DNA of 64,000 nucleotides from Gnetum montanum (GCA_015680685.1 MNCI01021000.1:62887-126886), one strand, 5' to 3'. Shown: positions 21,726 through 34,059, numbered from the stretch's first letter. Made by a program: numbers and translations. The notes: generated by a model from the letters alone, not told the origin.

Positions 21726-22980
21726 TCATGTTTTCAGTAACCATGGTCGCTTGTGGTAGCGCCACCTAGGATGATGGAGTAAAGCAAAGCATCATTGCTG
21801 AAACTGAAGCTCTGAAACGAAACATGACAGGTGCGTAGCAGAGAATAGAGTCATTAGTGGAGTGAAAGAATGCACAGTGCCGTCATCAAGTATGCCCTGT
21901 TTCATCTAGCCAACAAGTTATGGAAGGTATGATTCACATTCGTGTAATTTTGCTAGTCTCCACAACGACATCAAACTGTACACTTGTGTTTTCGGTTCTC
22001 CAAATTTTACACAAGATTTCTCAACCCTAGTCTAGGCAGTGTATTCACAAGTGGATTCAGATTAGCATTTTTTTCTTTGGTGGTGCATGGAGCTTTCAAC
22101 TGGACCCACCATTTGTTTCTGATTCCTGGATGAAGTGAAGGCAGAGAAAAATGGACCAACATTACAACCTCCGGGATTTTAAATTCATGGCAATGGTGGA
22201 CATGATGGTGCAGATTTTGGTGAGAAATTCTCGAAACTATCAACATTGATGCTATCTAGGCGACCATTTTGGTGCTGGATTTTATTCTGAAAAACGTCGC
22301 AGTAGTTTGCGGAGTCGAAACTTTCTAAGTACGTCATGAATGTCTTGTCGGCACTACTCGAAATGACAAGAATCAAGGATTTTCCAATGACTCAGAGCGC
22401 AATTCCACCCTCCTCTGCTCTGTTGCTACTATTTCAGATGTCTCATTTTCTTCTCTGCGCCTCTGTGTTTTCACATTATTATTTCTTTTTATTTATGTTT
22501 TTATTGTTGCAGAGAATGTTGTTATTGCTTAGTTTTAGAGCTTCTACATTTTCAGATTCCCTATCGTTCTTTGATACAGAGCAAAATGGCTCCTTTTTCT
22601 ACCCTCATTCATTTTGTAACATTGATACACAGATGTCCTGTACTAATCATTTCCTACTGTAAATAAAAATGTGCCTAATGATTCTTTGCTATACGTTTTT
22701 AAGGATATATCTAGATGTTTTTTGATGCCTAATTAAAGGCGGATGAAGTATTTCTACACAAGGCTAGCAACCTACGTTGGCGTTCTGGAGATGACAAAGC
22801 TTCTTTAAATGCTTCTCTGATCACCTTTTCCATACTAGTGCAAAGGCACTTTTTCTTCCATCATCAAAAGCCTGTGTTTTTCTTCCATCCAGGGACTTGT
22901 TACTTTCTTTTTTCTTTTTTCTTTTTTTCTCTCTGCTTAGAGGACTTACCGGATTTCCCCACGGCACTTGTGCATTGCTT
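21726..22980. other. CG-retaining island, no gene recognised
   Basis: Composition resembles 14690-16042 rather than the retrotransposons around it. The minus-strand frame 22376-22185 (63 codons) and the plus-strand frame 22336-22662 are open but carry no motif I know. It may be old host sequence that was once joined to the PPR island and was split by family B insertions. A pyrimidine-rich stretch lies at 22900-22935. Confidence 0.4.
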
Positions 22981-24231
22981 CAAATTGCTAAAGTCCATCC
23001 CTGATTTTTATGCTACAATATATTGCATAGAACAGGAAATACTGTTGTTACAATAAGGTGGGTCAACTAGGTATACCTTAATCACCTGCACATCCTCCAT
23101 AAGATCTCTGTAATGTCTTTTCAGTTTACGACAATAATTCATAATCAAAATTTCTAAGCATTTTATCTAAGAAAAAGACCTTGAAAATTGGATTAACTTA
23201 TGACAGGAACTCATGTTCAATTCTCTGAGGAATGCAAACCTCCTGAAACTATGATATTCATTATTCTCAAAGAAACAATGATGTTCTTTTTCACCAGCAA
23301 ACCTTCCAATTCTGTATATTTCTTAACATGTAATGATTGCAAAACTATAAGATTTTTAACCTTAACACTAGGTATGTCAGCCAAACTTGAATCACCCATA
23401 TCTAATATGCATAATAAAATAATAGTTATATATATACTTATATAAGAATAATTTTTAATGGTAATAAGAAATATATGTGTATATATATAACAAAAATATA
23501 TGTATGTAAGAGTGTTAGTTTAAATATTAAACTTAATTTATCATAAGTATTCATTACTTATTATGTGTGTTCAGTACACTTGAGTGAGAGTGGAAGTTTG
23601 AATAACCACAGTGAAAAATTAAATTAAACAACCACATAGTGGAAATTAAATTAATCAATTGTGCCATGATGGAAAATGAATAACATACATTTGAGTGGCA
23701 AAGTTGGTTGCTTGAATGAGAGGGAATTCCAAAATTTTTGCATTATATAAAGAGTTGTGGTTTGCTTGAAAACATAACATCTTCCAATTCAAATTTCGAG
23801 AAAGGAAAAGTAAGTGTTCAAATTTAAGGTAGAGAGTGAGTTTGAGAAAGATGGTAGTCAAAAGAGGTTTCATTCTGTACATGACTTGTTGTTGCCCAGA
23901 GCACATCATGAGAGCCTTTTGCAAGGCAACCACTCATGGTGCATCCACCGAAAGTCCATTCTTACTTTGTCTTTTGGATGAATTTAGCTTTCTTACTGGT
24001 GGATGCTCCATTCATTTGAACATTAGGGGTAGTTTTCACGTGTACAGAAAAAATTGAACAACAAGAAGAATCTAATTGAGACAATTCTTGGGAGGAGGCT
24101 TTCATGTCTAAGAATATAGAAGAAACTAGATGCAAAGAGCATCATAAACCAGCAACCAAGGAGTTAGCTAAAAAAGAGATGGAGACAACTGCTAGAAATA
24201 ATGCTGAAGTAGAAGAAGTTGGAAGGGAATA
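22981..24231. other. Spacer with possible promoter; no gene
   Basis: Contains an AT dinucleotide-rich stretch (about 23420-23500) and a TATA-like TATATAAA at 23744-23751. The region 23513-24231 could be the U3/R part of the family B LTR that follows, but it does not match the U3 of B1 by eye. Confidence 0.35.
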
Positions 24232-25950
24232 AATCAATAAGAATTATTGAAGACTACTTGTAAGAATGCCTTACTAATTGCATCATCAACTCAATTGCTT
24301 CGTTTAAATCCTTATTCTCATTTTGTTAGATTTTCTTAGCTAATAGTTTACATAATATTGTGCTTGGCATTTAATTTTTGGATTTTCGTATTGCTCTTAT
24401 ACCTCTATTTTTGCATAGTTGTAGACTTCTATTTGGTTGCCATATAAGAGCTTATGTTGTCTTTTCAAAAGCATCTTGAGTAATTTAATAGTAATGTCCT
24501 TATGAAATTACTTGTTTGAGTCTAGAGGGTCTAGAAAATCTTTGATATTTTGAGCTAACTTGAAATAGCTTCAATTTTTAAAATCTTTTTCTTAATGTTT
24601 CAATCTTGAAATTGTTAAATCTTTTCTAATAACTCTATTATTTTCAATTTTTGACAATTATTTAACTAGCCAAATAATAGCTTGTCATTTGTCATTTACA
24701 AAGCATTTTGGTAGTTTAATAAGGGTGTATTTTACAAAATTTCTTGTTGAGCTGAGAAGGTTTGGTAAATTTGTAACACTTTAGATTGAATTGGAACAAC
24801 TTTATTTTGAAGTGTTTTCTCATGTTCAATTTATCTCACTTAAATGTTTGAGATTTCACAAAAATCTACTTTCTTTTCTTCTTTCTTTTAAAATCCATTG
24901 AATCTTACTCTATTTCTAATTTTCTTGTAGATCTTTCTCTTTTGGGGAGATTAGGAGTAGATTTTTGCAAAATTATGCTTAAGAATATTGGTAAAATTCC
25001 ATTTGTTTCAAGCAACGTACTATGAGAACTATATAGATTGAGTGACTTGACAAAATGGGAATCTTTAATGGCTCACAATATTCAACAAGGTTATTTGAAT
25101 TTCTTTTATAATAGCTAGTTACAATTTCATACACAAATCCAACCATTTCAACATTCATAATAGAAAACACACATGTACACTTAGTTCGATCTATTATGAC
25201 TAACTTTATTTGGAGGTATTTGACCTGTGGTGTTTTCATAGACCAACAAACACCTAGACTCAAGTTTGAAGGAACACCTTCATTTCCCATGATCCTAGTC
25301 ACAAGACTAAAGGAAAATGTTGGTAGTCCAAAATGGTCACCAATAGTTTTTTTTTTTGCACTTGAAGGAGGGCAAGATTGGTATGATTCAATTCTTGTCT
25401 TCCTAAGAGAGCTAAATTGTGGACTATACCATGCATTATAGAAATAAAATTTCATGTCATGATGCTTTGGTTTCTTACCCTTTGGTTCATGGGATCTTGG
25501 ATAATTCCATTTTTGGCACATACAACTTATTTTTGGAATGATTTCATGACTTACATAGCCTAAGCCTTATACAGTTTGGTGATTGATGTTGCAGATGGAA
25601 CTCCACTCTAAAGAGTATATATTACGACATGTCCATCAATTAATGGCTTAATCCTAGAGAGCAAGCATTGCCATAGTCTCATCGCAATCGTTAACAAAAT
25701 CATCAATACATGTGACTAGTATTCTCAAGGATAGCACAAGCTACATAATGTCTAGTGTCACTTCACATGACATCCACCTTGTGCTAAAAATGTGGCATTG
25801 CAACTCTATTTATGCATTTTTCTTTACATACATACATATATATCCATCCATCCATGTATGCATCAACTCCATCATTACTACTTCTACTACTAGGATTTAT
25901 ATATATATATATATATATTAAGATTTAAAAAATGGGGGAATGGGTAGGAA
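24232..25950 (+). repeat. Family B LTR tandem unit 1
   Basis: Holds the family B LTR body, its 3' end, a primer-binding-like motif (about 25357-25373) and about 580 bp of leader ending in an (AT)n run. The next 1.7 kb repeats the whole thing. No gag follows. Confidence 0.75.
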
Positions 25951-27678
25951 AATCAAGAAGACATATTGAATATTACTTGTAAAAATGGCTTGCTAATTGT
26001 ATCATTAATTCAGGTGCCTTATTTAAAACCTATGAGTTCTTTTCTTCTCATTTTATCTTAGTTGCTTAGCTAATGGTGTAGATAGTAATGTCTTTGGCAT
26101 TTAATTTTGGGATTTTTTTTATTACTCTTATAACTCCATTTTCACTTAATTCTAGAATTTTATTTAATTACCATATAAGATCTTATGTTGTCTTTTGAAA
26201 AGCATCTTAAGAAATTTAATAGTAATGTCTTTATGAAATTACCTATTTGAGTCTGGAAAATCTAGAAAATCTTTGATATTTTGAGCTGACTTGAAGTAGC
26301 TTTAATGTCTAAAGTCTTTTCCTTAATGTTTTAATCTTGAAATTGTTAAATTCTTTTTGATAGCTCTATTATTTGTAAATCTTTACAACTATTTAACTAG
26401 CCAAATAATAATTTGTATTTTGTCATTTACAAAGCATTTTAAGAGTTTAATAAGAGTGTCTTTTACAAAATTGCTTATTGAGCTTAGATGGTTTGGTCAA
26501 TTTGTAACACTTTAGATTGAATTAGAATAGCTTTATTTCAAAATGTTTTCTCATGTTTAATTTATCTCACTTAAATGTTTGAGATTTCACACAACTCTAC
26601 TTTCTTTTCTTCTTTCTTTTAAAATCCATTGAATCTTGCCCTATTTATAATTTTCTTATGGATCTTTGTCTTTGAGAGAAATTAGGAGTAGATTTCTGCA
26701 TAATTGTGCTTAAGCATTTTGGTTAAATTTTATGTATTTCAAGCAATGTACTATAGGGACTATATAGACTAAATGACTTGACAAAATAGAAATCTTTAAT
26801 GACTCACAATATTTAACAAGGTTAACTAAATTTCTTTTATAATAGCTAGTTATAGTTTCATACACAAACCTAATCATTTCAACATTTATAACAAACACAT
26901 TCATGCTTAGTTCACTCTATTTTTACTAAGTTTATTTGGAGGCATTTGGGCTATGATGTTTCCAAAGACTAACAAACACCTAAACTCATGTTTGAAGAAA
27001 CACCTTCATTTTCCATTATATCAATCATGAGACTGAATGAAAATGTTGGTAGTCCCAAATGGTTACCAACAATTCCTTTTGGCACTAGAAGGAGGACAAG
27101 ATTAGTTAGATTCAATTCTTGGCCTTCCTAAGAGAGTTGAATTGTGGGCTATACCATGAACTACAAAATAAAGTTTCAGTTCATAATGCTTTAGTTTCTT
27201 ACCTTCTGGTTCATGGGATCTTGGATAATTCCATTTTTGGTACATATAGCTTCTTTTAGGAAAGACTGCATGACTTACAAAGCCCAAGCCTTATATAGTC
27301 TGGTGATTGAGTTGTGGATCGAAATCCTCTCTGAAGAGTATCCACTATGCCATGTCCATCATTCCATGGCCAATGGCTAGAGAGCAAACATCACCATAAT
27401 CTCACTGTAGCCATTAACAAAATCATCAATGCAAGTGGTCAATATTCTTGATCATAACATAAACTACATAATGTCTAGCATCACTTCACATGACATCCAC
27501 CTTGTGCTAAAAATGTAGCATTGCAACTCCATTTATGCATTTGAATTTACATACATACATATATATCCATCCATTTATATATGCATCAACTCCATCCTTA
27601 CTATATATATATATAAAGATTTAAGAAAAAGAAGGGAATAGGTGGGAAAATCAAGAAGACATATTGAAGATTACTTGT
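25951..27678 (+). repeat. Family B LTR tandem unit 2 plus remnant of a third
   Basis: Repeats 24232-25950 in the same order, including the LTR end, TGGCACTAGAAGGAGGAC (27080-27097), leader and (AT)n run. About 30 bp of the next unit start (from 27649) follow before the sequence changes at about 27679. The period is close to 1.7 kb (1719 then 1698 bp). Confidence 0.75.
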
Positions 27679-28240
27679 TTTGGCCTAGAGGCCAACTTGT
27701 CTCATAGGATAGGGGGGGAGCATTTTGTCACCCTCCACATCATGCGCCACGTAAGATCCCATGAAATGGGAAAAAATATGAACCAAAGAGCCACACCTTT
27801 TCATATTCCTGTTGTGCAGAATGTGAACCAAAGAGCCATAACTTTTCATATTCCCACTGCATACATAAAAAGGCCGAACACAACCAAATATAAAATGGGA
27901 ATGGGAATGGGAATGAGATATCCATTTTCATTCTATCTCCATCTCCATCTACAACTGCTGTTGCAGGCCACCTAGCCCAAGAGAACCAGCTTTATGACAC
28001 CAGCTTCAGAGCTCTGCCAAAGAGCTAGAAAGGCACCTACGATGGTGGCCCATGCTTCAGTTGCAATAACAAGCTCATTGACATGCGCTTCTTCAACCAA
28101 GGTAGTAATAAGGTAGTAGGCCAGTTGGCCCTTGCTACATCCTTGCTTAACACCAAGGGCCATGACATGCACACATCATCAACAATCATAATACAATTTT
28201 TGTTATAATAGCTAAAAGATCCCTTCATTTAGGTTTCTTT
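27679..28240. other. Promoter-like repeats and unrecognised minus-strand ORF
   Basis: A direct repeat of about 46 bp (GTGAACCAAAGAGCC core, 27778-27866) and a TGGGAA hexamer run (about 27894-27915) lie here. On the minus strand 28172-27972 is open for 66 codons, with HVMALGVKQGCSKGQLAYYL and an Ala/Leu-rich helical end. I do not recognise it; it could be a host gene fragment. Composition has more GC than the flanks. Confidence 0.35.
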
Positions 28241-29285
28241 TTTTGGATAAAATTTATATATGAATTAGGAAAATATGTTTCTTGAGTAGCTTTGTTTGAA
28301 TGTATGTTTTAAGCATAAAATTTTGCAAGTAGGGGTAGGATGAGGGGTAGAGCTAGAGGCATTTGAGAAAATACGGTAATGGCTATAGTTGAAGCTGTAG
28401 CCTGAGGGGAAGGGTCTTCTAATGTTTCTGTGTCAACAATAGCCTTTGGGTATTGGAATCTCTTTCGAGAAAAAAAATTTCTATCAATCTTTTTATGTGT
28501 GTTTTTTTTAATTTTTATAGTGAATTGTAATGTGTTGAACATTACATTTTGATGATTTTAAGCAATTTTCATAGTTTCACTTCAAGTTGAGCTATTCTTT
28601 CATCAATACTTAGCATGCCTTCCTATACATTTTCATTCCCAACGCAAAAACATTCCAAAGTTTGGTTCTGTTCTTTTTTCAATGCTTTCTGGAGTTGCCA
28701 CGAATCCTGAGATTCTAATTTTCTGCTACTATCTTGAGTAATCTTCTTTTGCTACACCCTTTTTCAATGTAAAGGAACATTTGTAAGTTCATTTTCTCTT
28801 TATCTCATTGTATATTTTGTGTAGGTTTTATCATTTCTATGGATGTGCTTTGAAATTCAATAGTTACCATGGAGTAGATGCATTCAGTTGTTACGATTGT
28901 GACTACATTTTTATTTGCAATATGCATTTTAATAAAATGCAAAAGCTTTAGCATTTTTGCTAGCACATGAAAAATATTAGCCAATTTGAGATGTCAGCTT
29001 GACTTTGATCATAATTTTAACAATTTTTCCTGCTTATTGGGAGGACTTAAAGAGCTCAAATTTGATAATTTCTTCTTACCTTCTCGCATACAGTGAGGCC
29101 TTTTATTTATCTATATATTCTGTGATTGATGGAATCTATTGGATGATATGGTTGTTAACCTGGTAAATTTTAAAAATAAGAACTTCTACACCACTAGCAA
29201 CCTAGACCTTGGAAAGATCTTCGACAAGATCATGTTGTGATGATCCTAGCTAATGCCAAGGAAAATAGCAATGAGCTCTCTACTG
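28241..29285. other. No gene seen
   Basis: AT-rich intergenic sequence without motifs. The minus-strand frame at 28542-28309 has a basic start but no recognisable domain. Confidence 0.5.
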
Positions 29286-29800
29286 ACGCACATGTCTTGC
29301 CATAATCATAAATAACCAATTATTTATAAATCTTCCCTAGACAAAGAGTCATTGTAGGAGAGCCAATGATTATATTTATCTCAATTATTCATAATCTCGA
29401 TTATATGTAATGATATATTTATAATCATAAACATAAATGATTACATATAATGATTATAAACATTTCATCACAAATAAAGTCAGTTATTTATAATCATTTC
29501 ATTATATATATCTTATGGATAATGCTAACTGAGATATAATCATTATGGGTTAGCATTATAAATGAATAAATAATATCTTTAAAATTATGGATTATGAGTA
29601 ATATTTCATCATATCTTGGCTTTATTTATTGTTAAATGTTTACTGTTCAAATGAATCTTATAATCCATAATATCTCAAATTATAATTATGGATTATTGCT
29701 CTAATTATAATAATCTCATAACATTTATTGGATTCCACAATAATTATAATATAATAATAATTAATGAGGTGTTAGCATCATTCATATCTTGTCCATTGTA
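29286..29800. repeat. AT-rich stretch of ATAATCATTTATAAT-like palindromes
   Basis: Many copies of short near-palindromes built from ATTATAAT, TAATCATTA and ATGATTATA, in both orientations. No clean period. It resembles decayed AT-rich satellite or a matrix-attachment-like region; no function is shown. Confidence 0.45.
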
Positions 29801-29939
29801 ACAATAATGTCAATATACAAAAGCCCATGATATAATAATAACATTACTTATGCATTTGTAACATGATTTTTTATACCTCCATGAATGAATATGCATTACA
29901 AATATATGTTGCAGTGCCAATTTAGTTTGATATCTTCAT

Positions 29940-30180
29940 ATTCTCTCACCTGCATGCGCCACATGCATGGGAGCTAAAGAATGAGTGCAAGGGAGTTGAA
30001 TCTCTACTCGATGAATGCCCCCTAACCCCTAATCTTTCCATTCATCATTTTGTATTCCCTCACATGCATGCACCACATGCAAGGGAGCCAAAGAGTCACT
30101 ATAGGGGAGCCAAATCTCTATTCAATTGACATCCATTAACCCTTAGGCTCCCCATTCATCTCTTCGTATTCCCTCATGTG
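29940..30180 (+). repeat. 114-bp tandem repeat, 2.1 units
   Basis: Units at 29940-30053 and 30054-30167 are exactly 114 bp each, and a third begins at 30168. Each begins ATTC(T/C)CTCAC with a GCATGCxCCACATGCA palindromic core. They differ at roughly one base in five. Confidence 0.85.
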
Positions 30181-30420
30181 TAGGACCTGACATGGGTAAT
30201 AATAAATATTTATTATTCTAAATGGTGGGTAATATTGAATATTTATTATTATTATAAATGGTGATGGTTATGATTACAGTAATAATGAATATTTATTATT
30301 ATTATAAACGATGGCAATTATGATTACAATGACGATTATGATCATGGCAACGGTTAAGGTGATGACGGTTATGGTGTGATGCAGTATTCAAAGATATTAA
30401 ACTTAGGCATTGTGTTATAA
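30181..30420. repeat. Trinucleotide-like ATT/GGTTATGAT low-complexity region
   Basis: Runs of AATATTTATTATTATTATAAA occur twice (about 30210-30310), followed by GATGACGGTTATGG-like repeats to 30390. Probably a decayed microsatellite. Confidence 0.5.
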
Positions 30421-30596
30421 GATTAAGAGGTGCAATATTGGAATTCATGCATTTTTAGAAATATGGATTTTGCTGCTATTAGTCCCAATAGAGAAGGCGA
30501 AGAATACTTTCTTCAAGATCAACAACAATAACCATCTACTGTAACAAGTAGTGCAACAACTATCTACTGCAACAAGTAATGCAATCTCTACTTATA

Positions 30597-31043
30597 TGTG
30601 AAGGTGCAAGGGTAATGCTTACAGTTAACCTTTGGCCTAAAGCAGGATTGGTGAATGGTGCACTTGTCATGATTCATAGTATTATGTATCCTTAAGGTAA
30701 ATAGCCATTTCCATTACCATTATACATTATTGTTGATTTTGACTCCTACATTGGATGTTCCTTTGATACTAGTAGTCCTCATCATGTGCCAATTGTACCT
30801 ATGGTCCAAGGAGCATCTCATCAATCACCATTACGGTTGGCATGGACCATGACTATTCATAATTTTCAAGGAATGACACTAGATAAGGCTACTATTCACA
30901 TTGGTTCAAGAGAAGTTATGGGTTTAACTTTTGTTGCATTATTTACAGTCAAGACCATTGATTCTTTAAAGATTCATCCTCCTTTTCATGTGCAAAGATA
31001 CATAAAGATTTTAGATGCTAAACATCTCCAAAGTAGAATTGCA
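30597..31043 (+). pseudogene. PIF1-like helicase C-terminal fragment (Helitron-type)
   Basis: The frame reads CEGARVMLTVNLWPKAGLVN, a stop at 30692, then LPLYIIVDFDSYIGCSFD and LAWTMTIHNFQGMTLDKATI, and GLTFVALFTVKTIDSL. These match the end of PIF1-family helicases: GA.VML..NL....GL.NG, FD.Y.G, the WA.TIHK.QG.TLD motif and the (G)LTYVALSRV motif. The Ser-Arg of SRV is Phe-Thr here, so the arginine finger is lost in this copy. In plants such sequences come mainly from Helitrons, though a host PIF1 pseudogene is possible. The N-terminal Walker motifs are absent. Confidence 0.75.
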
Positions 31044-32175
31044 TAGGAAGTTCATTTTACTCAATTGGAGGATTAGGCATATTGAGTTCATACTTATTAT
31101 AGTATTTTTCCTTTTGCTCAATCCTACTATACAACTCTATAATGTTTCTTGCAACAATTGTGCAATGTATTCCTTCATCAACATATACGAAATATATAAA
31201 CCTTTATTTTAACCAATTTATGTTTACTAGTATATATTATTTGGAATGTAAATAGTGATGATAACTTAAGAAATAAATAGTGATGATAACTTAAGAAATA
31301 AAAAAATAATTAAATTCTACTCATAGCCCATGAAACCACTACACAAGAGAACTTACGGGTCTAACATTTGTTGCATTATCTAGAGTCAAGACCATTGATT
31401 CTTTAAAGATTCATCTTTCTTTCCATGTGCAAAGATATAGAAAAATTTAAAATGCTAAACATCTCCAAGTAGAATTACACAGGAAGTTTGTTTTGCTTAA
31501 TTAGAGGATTAGGTATATTAAGTTCATACTTATCATCGCATTTTTCCCTTTGCTCAATCCTATTATGCATCCCTATAATGTTGGTTGTAATAATTGTGCA
31601 ATATATTCCTTCATCAACATATATGAAATACATAAAATTTTATTTTAACCAATTTATGTTTACTAGTATATATTATTTGGAATGCAAATCATGACAATAA
31701 CTTAAAAAATAAAAAAATAATTAAATTATACTCCTAGCTCATGAAACCACTACACAAGAGAACTTACGGGTCTAATGTTTGTTTCATTATTTGGAGTCAA
31801 GACCATTGATTCTTTAAAGATTTATCCTCCTTTCTATGTGCAAATATATAGAAAGATTTCAGATGCTAAACATCTCCAAGTAGAATTGCATAGGAAGTTC
31901 ATTTTGCTCAATTGGAGGATTCAGCATATTAAGTTCACACTTATCATTGTATTTTTCCTTTTTCTCAATCCTATTATATAGCTCTGTAATGTTTGTTGAA
32001 ATTATTGTGTAATGTATTCCTTCATTAACATATACAAAATATATAAAATTTTATTTTAACCAATTTATGTTTACTAGCATATATTATTTGGAATGCAAAT
32101 AGTGATGATAACTTAAAAAACAAAAAAATAATTAAATTCTACTCATAGCCCACAAAACCACTCCACTAGTGTAGA
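30905..32175 (+). repeat. Tandem triplication of the helicase 3' end, about 410-440 bp period
   Basis: Units start near 30905, 31344 and 31757, each with CAAGAGAA(G/C)TTA(T/C)GGGT. Each contains the GLTF.AL segment, the sequence encoding KTIDSLKI, and then the same AT-rich 3' sequence ending near ATTCTACTCATAGCCCA. Unit 2 keeps Ser-Arg-Val in the last motif, while units 1 and 3 do not. Confidence 0.85.
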
Positions 32176-32247
32176 TATATATATATATCTATAAATTGGC
32201 CGAGATGATTTTTAAAAAAATGATGTTAACCAAGCTCGACTACTGAA

Positions 32248-32525
32248 CGAGGTAACAAGATAACTAAAAATAAAATCACTCATCCCTTCTCTATTTCTCT
32301 ACAACTTACCTAATTTAGTTTTACCCTTTTGGTCAAGTTTGCTCTTTCTTTCTTTGTTCATGGAATTTTTGAGCATTATTTATGCAAGAAATTTATTTCT
32401 CAAAAACACCATGAACAAACAAAGAAAGAGCAAACTTGACTGAGAGGATAAAACTAAATTGGGTAAGTGGTAGAGAAATATAGGAGAGATGAGTGATTCT
32501 ATTTTTAGTTATCTTGTTACCTCGT
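32248..32525. repeat. Foldback hairpin with about 127-bp arms
   Basis: The left arm starts CGAGGTAACAAGATAACTAAA and the right arm ends TTTAGTTATCTTGTTACCTCG. The arms pair nearly perfectly with a loop of about 25 nt around 32375-32399. It ends 3 bp before the N at 32528. It could be a foldback or MITE-type element, or a chimeric/palindromic assembly artefact. Confidence 0.8.
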
Positions 32526-32527
32526 CT

Positions 32528-32528
32528 N
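32528..32528. other. Single-N scaffold join
   Basis: Isolated N between the hairpin and a family B LTR fragment that starts in mid-LTR, consistent with a contig boundary. Confidence 0.65.
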
Positions 32529-33521
32529 TTAAAACCTATGAGTTCTTTTCTTTTCATTTTTTCTTGGTTACTTAACTAACTGTTTAGCTAATAATGTGCC
32601 TAGAATTTAGCTTTGGGATTGTTATTTTCATTCAATTCTAGACTTATATTTGGTTTCCATTTAAGAGCTTATGTTGTCTTTATGAAATTGCCTATTTGAG
32701 TCTAGAGGATCTAGAAAATCTTTGACATTATAAGATCACTTGAAATAGCTTCAATTTTTAAAGTCTTTACCTTGATGTTTCAATCTCAAAATTGTTAAAT
32801 CTTTTCTGATAACTCTATTATTTGCAATTCTTGCAACTCATTAGCTAGCCAATTAATAGTTTATATTTTGTCATTTACAAAGCATTTTGGTAGTTTAATA
32901 AGAATGTCTTCTACAAAATTACTTCTTGAGCTCAAAAGGTTTGGTCAATTTGTAACACTTTAGATTGAATTAGAATAGCTTTATTTCAAAGTATTCCCTC
33001 ATGTTTAATATATCTCACTTAAATGTTTGAGATTTCATACAATTATGCTTTCATTTCTTTCTTTCTTTTAAAATCCATTGAATCTCACTCTATTTCTAAT
33101 TTTCTTGTCAGTGTTTCTCTCTTGGAAAAATTAGGAGTAGATTTCTAGAGAATTATGCTTAAGCATTTTGGTGAAATTTTATTTGTTTCATGTAACGTAC
33201 TATAGGGACTATATACTAAGTAACTTGACAAAATAGGAGTCTTTAATGACTCACAGAATTCAACAAGGTTAGCTGAATTTTTGTTATAATAGCTAATTAT
33301 AGTTTTATACACAAACCTAACCATTTCAACATTCATTACAACAAACACATATTTACACCTAGTTAAATCTATTACCATTGATATTATTTTGAGGTATATA
33401 GGCCTTGGTGTCATTGGAGACCAGTAAGCACCTAAACTCATCTTTGAAGAAATGCTTGCATTTCCCATGATTCTAGTCATGAGACTGAAGGAAAATGTTG
33501 GTGGTCCCAAATGGTTGCCAA
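32529..33521 (+). repeat. Family B LTR fragment (B4)
   Basis: Begins inside the LTR right after the N (TTAAAACCTATGAGTTCTTTT, as at about 26020) and runs to the LTR end GGTTGCCAA. It then joins minus-strand element C. A stretch containing GAAAAGCATCTTAAG is deleted relative to the other copies. The antisense open frame at 33510-33145 is a reading of LTR sequence, not a gene. Confidence 0.75.
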
Positions 33522-34059
33522 TATGTACATGGATGTTAAAACATAGGTCTTCATTGTTATCAAGGTAAGTAAGGTTGTATTTTGGTAATGAAATTATGGA
33601 TCAAGAGGGGTAATAGAAGTCATCTGATGTAAGAATTCTTGGCACAATGAAACAAGCTAACTAAATCTTGTGTATCGAGATCACATGATGACTTGTTGCT
33701 ACAATGAGTCACACCTTTGCAATGGCTCCAAGCTTCATCCTGTAAGCACAACTGCAAGAGGACAAGAAAACTAGTGAAAGAACACATGTTATTAGAAGAG
33801 ATTACATAAGGCCACATGAGATAACGAGTAGATACAAGTCATTATTAATTACAATTTGTGAAACATGAAAAATCTATAATTTGTTTCAGAGATTTATACA
33901 AAGCTTGTAGTATCTTGTTATTCCAAAAAGAGAGAGATGACAGATAGGAGGTTACATAGGCTTTCTTATTGTATGCTACAAGGTCATTGGTGTCAATCAT
34001 TCATCCAAGCTTACAAATAAAGCTAAACAAAGGCCATAGGAAAACATGTTAGTAGTAGA
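33522..34059. other. 3' part of element C copy 1, no domain
   Basis: Downstream of integrase on the minus strand. AT-rich, with no LTR pair identified; it is repeated in copy 2 at about 39613-40160. Confidence 0.5.

Noticed and set aside
22838-23056. Phe-rich membrane-like frame
   Set aside because: It is a reading of a CTTTT pyrimidine tract; no signal or family similarity.
24979-25521. Longest open frame of the window (180 codons, minus strand)
   Set aside because: It runs antisense across a family B LTR, through the LTR end and the primer-like motif. It matches no family and its equivalents in other copies are broken.
29286-29800. Possible replication origin or matrix-attachment region
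   Set aside because: AT-rich near-palindromes alone do not show this function.
32150-32200. Possible Helitron 3' end (CTAG before T) after the third helicase unit
   Set aside because: No stable short hairpin just upstream of the CTAG was seen, so the end cannot be supported.
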